A stretch of 64,000 bases of DNA from positions 16,037 through 80,036 of the forward strand of contig JBDQOI010000008.1 in NCBI GenBank assembly GCA_040261275.1. The letters are read 5' to 3'. The notes below the pieces were generated by a model. The model saw only the letters and a list, made by a program, of their open reading frames with translations, was not told the origin of the DNA and searched no databases. Positions 51,245-58,909 of this stretch are shown here, in pieces (position 1 is the first letter of the stretch; each line of letters starts with the position of its first letter). The DNA comes from UBA8752 sp040261275. Its GTDB lineage: Bacteria > Bacteroidota > Bacteroidia > Flavobacteriales_D > Sanyastnellaceae. Position numbers and translations under genes: made by a program.

Positions 51245-53509
51245 TCAACGCAGGATGCAATGCCGGGTGTATGCCATTTGGCCAGATAGGACGCGGACCA
51301 TGACCCATCCGCGTGGCCAGGCCGACACATCGAGCACGGCGCGTGGACTGTCCATGACGGTCGTGCTGAACAGTTGACGTCCCATGGCATCGAACGCTTC
51401 GACCTGTGCCCCTGCCGGCACCTGGTCGAGGGTGAGGGAAGCCGTGGCGGGATTCGGCCACATCGCAAAGGGCGTGGCATCGGCCACACCAACGGACATC
51501 TCCTGCGTGCAGAACTGCTCGAGGTCGGAGTCCGTAAACTCGCCGCCTGTATAGATGATGTCTCCATCAGGGTCAAAGACGGTAAAACTGCCCTCGCCAA
51601 AGTCGCAGCACATGCCGTCGCCATAACTGTCGTCCACCTGTAGGATGTAGCACCCTTCCTCCAGACAGAGTGGGACGGTGATGACCAAGCCGTCTTGATC
51701 GTCTTCGTAAGGGCCGCCTGAATAAACTACATCGCCCAGTCGACGAATCTCCCAAGTGGTTTCGCTGCCGTAATCGTCCAGCACCAACTCGAAGGAGAAG
51801 TCAAAGGTCTCGCCGGCAAACGCATTGAATTCGACCGTCACGGCGTCATTGAATCCGTTCTCATCCTGCTGCCCGTTGGTGGAAAGCACGTAGGCTTCGA
51901 TCTCTGTGGTGCCGTCCTCTGCCATGATGGGGGGCAGGGCCACCGCGGTGTTCTCATATTGGGCCAGGTTACCGTTCCAGTTCACCGTTTGCTCTGGTCC
52001 ACCAGAAACGGTGAAGCCGATGACCGCCGAGGTCAGATTGTCCTCGCCGAAGTTTCCGAGCGTCAGCTCGATGACGACCTCACCGCCACCACACAGGACT
52101 TCCTCGGGTGCATCGGCTACACCCAGGCCTGCGTCCAGTGCGAAGGAAGTAACACACCCCTCGGAAGGGTATCCGTCCAACACTTCAATCCCCAGTTCAA
52201 GGGGGTCGAGAAACTCCGTGATGCCTTGGTTGAAGCTCACGCCCATTCGGCCGTAGTAGTCGAAGGTGCCGTTATTGACTTCGCCCGCGCAGGCCGCAGC
52301 TCCCCCGTACAACTGGCCAATGATGCGGTGGTTCTCGTCAAAGAGGGGGGACCCGGAAGAACCGGGTTCCGTAACGCCATCCTCCCATTGGTCAATCCAC
52401 CAGACCGACGCGCCTCCGGCATTGTCGTGATAGGGCTCGTCCTCCTCAAAGCAGATTTTCTTGAGGTCTCCAGAGGGGTGGTGGATGCAGGTGGCGTTCT
52501 GCACGGTCTCCGCATCAGAGCCATCCCAACCGGCATAGAAGACGTTGTAGTCCTCGGGTGGCGTTTCGTCGAGCAACAAGAGTCCGAAGTCAGACGCGCC
52601 GCTGCTGACCAGCAATTCCGCTCCGCTGACCGATTGGTTGGTGGACCCGGTATTGCCTTCGCACCCTTCCGTTTCGTGATTGAAGTAGAACGTCCAATTG
52701 CCTACGTTGCCCCCCAAACAGTGGTTGGCAGTGAGGAAGAGTGGCGTGCCATCTTGCGCTGTGTTGTTGACCAACGCCCCCGTGCAAACAGCGAATCCAC
52801 CTTGAACGATAAGGGCCACGGAACGCTTTTCACACTGCCATGTGGCACCCTCGGGGCAATTCACATTGATGTTGCATTCTCCGCTGTTGCCAAAGGGGCC
52901 GCGGGCCGTGCCCAGCGCTTCTGCTTCTGTGGCGGCCTTGCCCGCAATGTCCCGGTAGGCGTGGACCACCTGGTCGATCTGAAGTGCGACGGCATCTTCG
53001 AGACCGGTCGGCACCTGGACCTCCACGACGACTGCATCTCCTGCAACCAGCCCTGTGGCGAGTCCACCCCACGCCTTCATGTTCCGGTGGTCAAATCCAC
53101 CGATGAATTCGATGCGGTCTGCACTCCAGACAAACAAACGGGCACTTTTGGGTAGGGCGAATTCGGAGAACCGAAGGCTCACAGCAAGGGCGCCGGGTGC
53201 ATGGATCTGCGTCCGCCAGACGGAGTGACCATCGATTTCCAGCCACTGGCCATCTTCCAGGCCCAGGATCACTTCGAATTCCTCGCCGAAGCGCCAAGGA
53301 GCACTTTTCACCTCGTCGGTAATGGCATCCGCGGCGCGCAGCGCATCGAGGTCCGGACTGGGCATGCGGTGAACGGGCCATGCGGGATTGCCCATGTTCG
53401 TCCCCGGGGAATTCCAGTAGGGCGCACCGCCATGGGCTACTTGCGAATGGACTCCATGCACCGTCAGAAAGCAAAGGGCAATGAGGAGGATTTGGCGTAC
53501 CATTTTCAT
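51245..53509 (-). CDS. T9SS-exported trypsin-like serine protease (lysyl-endopeptidase-like)
   Basis: About 754 residues with a signal peptide (MKMVRQILLIALCFLTVHGV). A propeptide-like region (residues 30-210) precedes an S1 chymotrypsin-fold domain. The His lies in LTANHCLGG (about residue 260), the Asp in SDFGLLLLDE (about 308) and the Ser in EPGSSGSPLFDENHRIIGQL (about 385); this resembles Lys-C endopeptidases. A CARDB-like domain and a Cys-rich GDGMCCDFGEGSFTVFDPDG module follow. The last 75 residues (MWPNPATASLTLDQVPAG onward) form a type A T9SS sorting domain. The enzyme is thus probably secreted or surface-bound. Confidence 0.93.
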   Translation of the reverse strand: MKMVRQILLIALCFLTVHGVHSQVAHGGAPYWNSPGTNMGNPAWPVHRMPSPDLDALRAADAITDEVKSAPWRFGEEFEVILGLEDGQWLEIDGHSVWRTQIHAPGALAVSLRFSEFALPKSARLFVWSADRIEFIGGFDHRNMKAWGGLATGLVAGDAVVVEVQVPTGLEDAVALQIDQVVHAYRDIAGKAATEAEALGTARGPFGNSGECNINVNCPEGATWQCEKRSVALIVQGGFAVCTGALVNNTAQDGTPLFLTANHCLGGNVGNWTFYFNHETEGCEGNTGSTNQSVSGAELLVSSGASDFGLLLLDETPPEDYNVFYAGWDGSDAETVQNATCIHHPSGDLKKICFEEDEPYHDNAGGASVWWIDQWEDGVTEPGSSGSPLFDENHRIIGQLYGGAAACAGEVNNGTFDYYGRMGVSFNQGITEFLDPLELGIEVLDGYPSEGCVTSFALDAGLGVADAPEEVLCGGGEVVIELTLGNFGEDNLTSAVIGFTVSGGPEQTVNWNGNLAQYENTAVALPPIMAEDGTTEIEAYVLSTNGQQDENGFNDAVTVEFNAFAGETFDFSFELVLDDYGSETTWEIRRLGDVVYSGGPYEDDQDGLVITVPLCLEEGCYILQVDDSYGDGMCCDFGEGSFTVFDPDGDIIYTGGEFTDSDLEQFCTQEMSVGVADATPFAMWPNPATASLTLDQVPAGAQVEAFDAMGRQLFSTTVMDSPRAVLDVSAWPRGWVMVRVLSGQMAYTRHCILR

Positions 53510-53571
53510 GTCGGTTTCGGTTTCCTTGCAGGGAAAGGACGACGCTTTGCGCGTCCGGGTTGCAAGTTGGG

Positions 53572-55614
53572 TCAGGAATTCCATCCGGCCACGGCTCCCT
53601 CGAGGGCAAACAGCTCGTCCCGGAGTCGGGCCGCATCCATGAAAGCGAGCTCCTTGGCCGCACGCTGCATCTCCTTTCGGGTGCGCGCAATCAGTTTCTC
53701 CATGGCTTTGTGGTCCTGCGCCTGGACATATCCTGCCACAACAGGGTCTTCCAGAATGCCGACACCGGATGCTGCAGGTTCGGCGGCGATGGGAGAGGGG
53801 CGCTCGTCGAGGAGTTCGCTCTGCTCGAATACGGTCTTCTTCGATCGCTTGACCTGCTGCGGAACGATGCCGTGTTCGACGTTGTAAGCTTCCTGCTTCT
53901 CCCGCCGGCGGGCGGTTTCCTCGATGGTCTGTGCCATGGAGTCGGTGATTTTGTCTGCGTACATCAGCACCCGGCCGTTGACGTTGCGCGCGGCTCGACC
54001 TGCCGTTTGGGTCAGTGAGCGGTTGGAGCGCAAGAATCCCTCCTTGTCGGCATCCATGACGGCCACCAACGACACCTCGGGAAGGTCCAGCCCCTCCCGC
54101 AGCAGGTTGACCCCGACCAGTACATCGATCACGCCCTCCCGGAGATTGCGGATGATCTCGATGCGGTCCAGGGTTTTCACCTCGGAGTGGATGTAGGAAC
54201 AGGAAATCCGCAGTCGGTCGAGGTAGCGGCTGAGCTCCTCCGCCATGCGCTTTGTCAAGGTGGTGACGAGCACGCGGTCACCGGCCTCAATGGTCTTGCG
54301 GATTTCGCCGATGAGGTCGTCCACCTGATTCTTGCAGGGACGCACTTCAATGGGGGGGTCCAGTAGGCCTGTCGGGCGAATGAGCTGCTCGACCACCACG
54401 CCCTCACTCCTTTCCAATTCAAAGTCAGCGGGGGTCGCACTCACATAGATGATTTGATGCAGCATGCCGTCGAATTCATCCGCCTGCAGCGGACGGTTGT
54501 CGAGGGCGGAGGGAAGGCGAAAGCCATGCTCCACCAATGACACCTTGCGCGAACGGTCGCCACCGTACATCGCTCCGACTTGTGGAACCGTCACATGGCT
54601 CTCGTCCACCACCAAGAGAAAGTCGTCCGAGAAGTAGTCCAGTAGGCAGAAAGGACGCTGTCCCGGCTTGCGACGGTCAAAGTAGAGGCTGTAGTTCTCA
54701 ATTCCGCTGCAGAACCCCAGCTCCCGCATCATTTCCAAATCGTGCGTTGTCCGTTCCTCCAGGCGCTTTCCCTCGATGAATCGGCCCTGGTTGTTGAACC
54801 AATCGACCTGCTTGACCATGTCCTGCTGGATCTCCCAGATGCACTGATTCAAGGTGTCCTTTCCCGTGACGAAAAGGTTGGCCGGATAGATGCGCAGGGA
54901 CTCGAAGGTGTGGAATACCTGGCCCGTTTCGGGGTCGATGGTCTCAATCCGCTCGATTTCATTGCCCCAGAAATGCACCCGAACGGCATGGTCGGCGTAA
55001 GCGAGGTAAACGTCGACCACATCGCCTGTCACCCGGAAGGAACCGCGGCCAAAATCACCCCGTGTGCGGTGATAGAGGCTTTCCACGAGTCTGTGCAGCA
55101 AGGCATTGCGGCTGATGACCTGTCCCACTTTAACCTCGATGACGCTTTTGTGAAATTCAACGGGGTTTCCGATGCCGTAGATGCAGCTGATGGAGGCGAC
55201 AACAATCACATCCCGACGCCCGCTCATGAGCGCGGAGGTGGCAGACAACCTCAGTTTCTCGATTTCCTCGTTGATGGCCAGATCCTTCTCGATGTAGGTC
55301 CCGCTCGAGGGGATGTAGGCCTCGGGTTGGTAGTAGTCGTAATAGCTCACGAAGTACTCTACCAAGTTGTCGGGAAAGAACTCCTTGAATTCACTGTAGA
55401 GCTGCGATGCCAGCGTCTTGTTGTGGCTCAGCACGAGGGTGGGGCGCTGGGTCTGCTCGATGACGTTCGCAATCGAGAAGGTCTTTCCCGATCCCGTTAC
55501 CCCGAGCAGGGTCTGGTTTCGGACCCCACTTTCGACGCCTTCGACCAGTTGGCGGATGGCCTCGGGCTGGTCGCCGGTTGGCTGGAAGTCACTGTGCAGT
55601 TTGAATCCGCTCAC
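53572..55614 (-). CDS. uvrB: Excinuclease ABC subunit B
   Basis: The roughly 680-residue helicase-like subunit of nucleotide excision repair. It shows SDFQPTGDQPEAIRQL at the start, the Walker A GVTGSGKT, the beta-hairpin YYDYYQPEAYIPSSGTYIEK, VTVPQVGAMYGGDRSR, YVSATPADFELERSEG and a C-terminal UVR motif (MQRAAKELAFMDAARLRDEL). The frame opens at an ATG at 55650, but its first codons are the rplI terminator hairpin. I chose the GTG at 55614 (VSGFKLHSDF), which matches the usual UvrB N-terminus; the GTG at 55620 is an alternative. Confidence 0.93.
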   Translation of the reverse strand: MSGFKLHSDFQPTGDQPEAIRQLVEGVESGVRNQTLLGVTGSGKTFSIANVIEQTQRPTLVLSHNKTLASQLYSEFKEFFPDNLVEYFVSYYDYYQPEAYIPSSGTYIEKDLAINEEIEKLRLSATSALMSGRRDVIVVASISCIYGIGNPVEFHKSVIEVKVGQVISRNALLHRLVESLYHRTRGDFGRGSFRVTGDVVDVYLAYADHAVRVHFWGNEIERIETIDPETGQVFHTFESLRIYPANLFVTGKDTLNQCIWEIQQDMVKQVDWFNNQGRFIEGKRLEERTTHDLEMMRELGFCSGIENYSLYFDRRKPGQRPFCLLDYFSDDFLLVVDESHVTVPQVGAMYGGDRSRKVSLVEHGFRLPSALDNRPLQADEFDGMLHQIIYVSATPADFELERSEGVVVEQLIRPTGLLDPPIEVRPCKNQVDDLIGEIRKTIEAGDRVLVTTLTKRMAEELSRYLDRLRISCSYIHSEVKTLDRIEIIRNLREGVIDVLVGVNLLREGLDLPEVSLVAVMDADKEGFLRSNRSLTQTAGRAARNVNGRVLMYADKITDSMAQTIEETARRREKQEAYNVEHGIVPQQVKRSKKTVFEQSELLDERPSPIAAEPAASGVGILEDPVVAGYVQAQDHKAMEKLIARTRKEMQRAAKELAFMDAARLRDELFALEGAVAGWNS

Positions 55615-55623
55615 GGGCACAAA

Positions 55624-55647
55624 AAAAGGGGGCAATGCCCCCTTTTC
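55624..55647 (-). terminator. Rho-independent terminator of the rpsF-rpsR-rplI unit
   Basis: On the minus strand AAAAGGGGGC and GCCCCCTTTT form a 10-bp stem around an ATT loop, followed by more T residues (seven in all). It lies 30 bases after the rplI stop and occupies the first codons of the longest possible uvrB frame. Confidence 0.9.
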
Positions 55648-55676
55648 CATGCTTTGGTCCTTGAAGAACCGATGTC

Positions 55677-56123
55677 TTATTCAGCGACGACTTCAAAGTT
55701 GACCTCAACGGTCACTTCTTTGTGCAGGCGCACCTTGGCCGAATAGCTGCCGAGGTCGCGGATCACTTCGGATCCGAGGTCGATGTTCTTGCGCTCCACG
55801 GTATGGCCCGCGCTGGCTATGGCTTCGGCTATTTGAATGTTGTTGACGGAGCCGAAAATCTTCCCGCTTTCGCCGGCTTTCGCTCCGATTTTGAGGGAGA
55901 GACCTGCAATCTTCTCGCCAAATGCCTTTGCGTCTTCCAGCGCTTTTACGGCCTTGTGGGACTGCTGGCGAAGGGTTTCAGCCACCACCTTGCGGGCACT
56001 TTCCGTGGCCGCGATGGCGAAGCCTTGAGGAATTAAGTAATTCCGGGCGTATCCATTCTTGACGTTGACAATGTCGTTTTTGAATCCGAGGCGGTCAACG
56101 TCCTGCTTGAGAATCACATCCAT
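55677..56123 (-). CDS. rplI: 50S ribosomal protein L9
   Basis: The 148-residue protein starts MDVILKQDVDRLGFKNDIVN, followed by VKNGYARNYLIPQGFAIAAT, the L9 signature, a connecting helix and the C-terminal domain. The length is standard. It follows rpsR by 23 bases and ends before a strong terminator. Confidence 0.98.
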   Translation of the reverse strand: MDVILKQDVDRLGFKNDIVNVKNGYARNYLIPQGFAIAATESARKVVAETLRQQSHKAVKALEDAKAFGEKIAGLSLKIGAKAGESGKIFGSVNNIQIAEAIASAGHTVERKNIDLGSEVIRDLGSYSAKVRLHKEVTVEVNFEVVAE

Positions 56124-56146
56124 ATCGAAGTGAGTTGATGCTGTGT

Positions 56147-56413
56147 TCAGCGGAGCTGATCAGTGAGGTAGGGGAGCAATGCGAGGTGACGGGCCTTTTT
56201 AATGGCCTTGCCGACGCGACGCTGGTACTTGAGGCTGGTTCCGGTCAGGCGGCGGGGCAAAATCTTGCCCTGCTCATTGACCAGCATCAGCAGGAAGTCC
56301 GGGTCTTTATAGTCGATATAGTTGAAACCCTTTTCACGGAAGCGGCAGTAGCGCTCACTTTTGGTGTCAATCGCGATGGGGTTCAGGTAACGAACGTTCT
56401 TGTTTGCAGCCAT
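56147..56413 (-). CDS. rpsR: 30S ribosomal protein S18
   Basis: The 88-residue protein contains YRCRFREKGF-type residues (YCRFREKGFNYIDYKDPDFL) and GKILPRRLTGTSLKYQRRVG, then KAIKKARHLALLPYL, the S18 pattern that binds S6 and 16S rRNA. It lies 20 bases after rpsF and before rplI in the usual order. Confidence 0.98.
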   Translation of the reverse strand: MAANKNVRYLNPIAIDTKSERYCRFREKGFNYIDYKDPDFLLMLVNEQGKILPRRLTGTSLKYQRRVGKAIKKARHLALLPYLTDQLR

Positions 56414-56433
56414 GGTGGTGTGGTCTTATGCCT

Positions 56434-56820
56434 TCAGGCGTTGGTTTCTGCCCCCGCAGTGGTCTGCTTGGGCTTTTCACGGCGGTCCGACTCACGGTCA
56501 CGACGGCTTTCCGCATACTCGACATGGAACTTCTCCATGCGTGTGGTCAAGAATCGAATGACGCGTTCGTCGCGACGAAACTCCGTTTCGAAAGGGAGGA
56601 CGACAGTAGGGTCCGCTTCGAATTCCATGAGATAGTAGAAGCCCGTAGACTTTTTTTGAATCGGGTAGGCAAGCTTTCGCATGCCCCAATTCTCCTCATG
56701 GGTGATGCTGGCTCCTTTGTCTTTCAGGAGATCCTTGAACTTCTTGATCACATCCTTCGTCTGCTCATCGGAGAGGACGGGAGTGATGATAAAAACGGTT
56801 TCGTATCGATTCCGGTGCAT
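56434..56820 (-). CDS. rpsF: 30S ribosomal protein S6
   Basis: The 128-residue protein starts MHRNRYETVFIITPVLSDEQ and has WGMRKLAYPIQKKSTGFYYL and the FRRDERVIRFLTTRM segment. The C-terminal tail is rich in Glu, Arg and Lys and ends at GAETNA. The frame is open upstream, but this ATG fits the family and the promoter placement 22 bases before. It leads rpsF-rpsR-rplI. Confidence 0.98.
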   Translation of the reverse strand: MHRNRYETVFIITPVLSDEQTKDVIKKFKDLLKDKGASITHEENWGMRKLAYPIQKKSTGFYYLMEFEADPTVVLPFETEFRRDERVIRFLTTRMEKFHVEYAESRRDRESDRREKPKQTTAGAETNA

Positions 56821-56841
56821 ATGCTTGGCGCAAAGGGGGCG

Positions 56842-56872
56842 CAAATCTACGGCAAATGCCGGGGGTTCGCAA
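56842..56872 (-). promoter_or_regulatory. Promoter of rpsF-rpsR-rplI, exact Bacteroidota consensus
   Basis: On the minus strand TTG (56872-56870) is followed after exactly 20 bases by TAGATTTG (56849-56842), a full match to TTG-N17-23-TAnnTTTG. The rpsF ATG lies 22 bases downstream of the box. This is the cleanest promoter in the window. Confidence 0.75.
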
Positions 56873-56980
56873 CAGGTCACGCGAGGATTCTTTACATCGC
56901 CCGTTACGCAGGCAAAATGTGGGCGTCCTGTGCAAAATTGAAGGTAGGCGGTTCGGGCTGCAGTGCGCAACTTTGGGGGC

Positions 56981-58066
56981 ATGGGAGATGGAAGCGCATT
57001 CCTTGTTTCAGCGAGGAAGTACCGCCCGACAACTTGGGAGACCGTAGTGGGACAGCGTTCCATTACGGATACGTTGCGCCACAGTATCGACTCGGGCCAA
57101 ATTGCGCAAGCCTATCTGTTCTGTGGTCCTCGCGGTGTAGGCAAAACCACTTGTGCCCGGATCTTCGCCAACGCCATCAACGGTTTCACGACCGAGCAGG
57201 CCGAGCGGAGCTTCAACGTGTTTGAGCTCGATGCTGCTTCCAACAACGGGGTGGAGCACATCCGAAGCATCATTGACCAGGTTCGCATCCCCCCTCAGGA
57301 CGGCAAGTACAAGGTTTACGTCATTGACGAGGTCCACATGTTGTCCAAGGATGCCTTCAATGCCTTCCTAAAAACCCTCGAGGAGCCTCCCGCCCACGCT
57401 GTCTTCATTTTGGCCACCACGGAGAAGCACAAAATTCTCCCGACCATTCTGTCGCGTTGTCAGATTTACGACTTCAGAAGAATCACCACACGTGACATAG
57501 CGGAGCACCTCGGCTATGTGGCGGGTCAGGAAGGGGTCAATGTCGAACCCGAAGCGCTCAATATCATCGCACAACGGGCGGATGGTGCCATGCGTGATGC
57601 CTTGAGCATTTTCGACCAGATGGTCGCTTCCAGCGCAGAGGGAGTAACCTATGAAGCAGTAACGCGTCACCTCAATGTGCTGGGTCACGACGTCTACTTC
57701 AACGTGGTCGATGCCGCATTGGAGGGGCGAATTGGCGATATGCTGTTGCAGCTGGAAGAGGTTGTGGCTGCCGGCTTCGATGCGCATCATTTTGTCACAG
57801 GTCTCGGTCAACACCTTCGGAACTTGCTCGTATGCAAGGACAAAGCGACGTTGGCCCTCATGGAGGCTGGGGAGTCCGTGGTCGATCGTTTCAGCGACCA
57901 GGCGGTCCGCTGTGGTCTGCACTTCTTAGTGTGGGCCATCGGCAGTGCCAACGAAGCAGACCAGCAATACAGGATGTCGAGACATCCGAGGTTACTCGTT
58001 GAATTGATGCTCATGCGCATCGGCTCCCTCGAAGCGGTCAGCGCGGAGGGGGCAAAAAAAAAATGA
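56981..58066 (+). CDS. dnaX: DNA polymerase III subunit gamma/tau, short form ending after the A10 run
   Basis: The zero-frame product is 361 residues from MGDGSAFLVSARKYRPTTWE. Clamp-loader AAA+ motifs are GPRGVGKTTCARIFANAI (P-loop), VYVIDEVHMLSKDAFNAFLK (Walker B), LEEPPAHAVFILATTEKHKI and SRC. The Cys4 zinc module between P-loop and Walker B is absent, as is usual in flavobacteria. Domain III ends at RLLVELMLMRIGSLEAV. The frame then hits A10 and stops at TGA 58064. This equals a gamma-like protein. The tau-specific C-terminus follows in another frame (see 58062). The GTG at 56963 is a less likely start. Confidence 0.93.
   Translation: MGDGSAFLVSARKYRPTTWETVVGQRSITDTLRHSIDSGQIAQAYLFCGPRGVGKTTCARIFANAINGFTTEQAERSFNVFELDAASNNGVEHIRSIIDQVRIPPQDGKYKVYVIDEVHMLSKDAFNAFLKTLEEPPAHAVFILATTEKHKILPTILSRCQIYDFRRITTRDIAEHLGYVAGQEGVNVEPEALNIIAQRADGAMRDALSIFDQMVASSAEGVTYEAVTRHLNVLGHDVYFNVVDAALEGRIGDMLLQLEEVVAAGFDAHHFVTGLGQHLRNLLVCKDKATLALMEAGESVVDRFSDQAVRCGLHFLVWAIGSANEADQQYRMSRHPRLLVELMLMRIGSLEAVSAEGAKKK
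58054..58063 (+). other. Run of ten A residues, candidate slippage site in dnaX
   Basis: The codons are GCA AAA AAA AAA TGA, so the zero frame stops straight after the run. Loss of one A (or gain of two) in the mRNA, or a +1 ribosomal shift, would continue as Asn-Glu-Leu-Ile-Pro-Ile into a long open frame. Thermus dnaX is known to use transcriptional slippage on an A9 run to make gamma and tau. Confidence 0.7.
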
Positions 58067-58868
58067 GCTGATTCCCATCACGGGCTGGGGGAATCCCATA
58101 AGCCCATCCGGGGTAGTCAAACTGGCAACATTTGAGGAGGCCCCCAGGGCTCCCATGGTTGGACACGCAGAAAACGAGCGCGCGGTGGCGGAAGACTCCA
58201 ATGTGGAGGAACCGCCCCAAACTCCGGTAACCGAGGCGCTGGAAACAGCGGAAGTACTGGAGGTGATGACAGGGCCGAATGAGGTCCAGGAAATCACCGG
58301 CGGGAGCGACGAACAAACCGTACCCTCCAAATCTGTTGCCGCTGAGATTGATGCGGATTTGGCGACCACCTTGGGTCATCCCAAAATCGCGGAGAAGCCG
58401 ACCGGGAATTTGGGCAGATTATTGGGTGCGAAGAGCATGCTGGGTATGTCCGCGCAGGATACTTCCCAAGAGGAGGAGGAGCTGTCGGACACAACCAATT
58501 TGAATCAAGCGTACGATGAAGACCGTGTAAAGGCCGTGTGGTCTGCATTGGTTGAGGAGCAGAAAACCAAGAACAAAATGGGGCTGGCGGCCACCTTGGC
58601 TACTGCGGGTTGGAGCTTTGAGGACCCTTTGATCAAGTTGACCGTAGCCAACCAGGTGCAATACGATGAGTTGAAGGAATGTGCCACCCAATTGCTGCAT
58701 TTCATGCGCACTGAAGTGGGGAATGGTCGCATCGCTCTGGAGGTGGAAGTGTCGGAAGTTGTGGCGGAGGTGGAGTTCCTGACGCCGAAAGACCGTTACT
58801 ACCGTTGGGCAGAGGAGAACCCTGCCTTGGACTCCCTTCGAAAGCGATTGGACCTCGATTTAGGGTGA
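58062..58868 (+). CDS. dnaX: DnaX tau-specific C-terminal part, in the +1 frame relative to the upstream frame
   Basis: Read from codon AAT at 58062 there is no stop until 58868, giving 268 residues. The first 120 are linker-like, rich in Glu, Pro, Thr and Val. The last 120 form a compact domain (AYDEDRVKAVWSALVEEQKT, LIKLTVANQVQYDELKECAT, then FLTPKDRYYRWAEENPALDS) that matches the C-terminal domain of flavobacterial DnaX, which contacts the polymerase. It is not a separate gene, in my view: the first ATG (58155) lies inside the linker, and the reading frame runs back without break to the A10 run. Confidence 0.75.
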   Translation, partial: NELIPITGWGNPISPSGVVKLATFEEAPRAPMVGHAENERAVAEDSNVEEPPQTPVTEALETAEVLEVMTGPNEVQEITGGSDEQTVPSKSVAAEIDADLATTLGHPKIAEKPTGNLGRLLGAKSMLGMSAQDTSQEEEELSDTTNLNQAYDEDRVKAVWSALVEEQKTKNKMGLAATLATAGWSFEDPLIKLTVANQVQYDELKECATQLLHFMRTEVGNGRIALEVEVSEVVAEVEFLTPKDRYYRWAEENPALDSLRKRLDLDLG

Positions 58869-58909
58869 ACGCCATTGAACCTGTTCCTTCAGAGGGTTGT
58901 TGCCCTCCC

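Noticed and set aside
56963..56980. GTG start for dnaX six codons earlier
   Set aside because: The extra residues lie over a gene-proximal region with promoter-like CAACTTTG, and the ATG at 56981 matches DnaX N-termini better.
58155..58868. A separate 237-residue gene after dnaX
   Set aside because: Its frame extends upstream without a stop to the A10 run and its end matches the DnaX C-terminal domain, so it is better read as part of dnaX.
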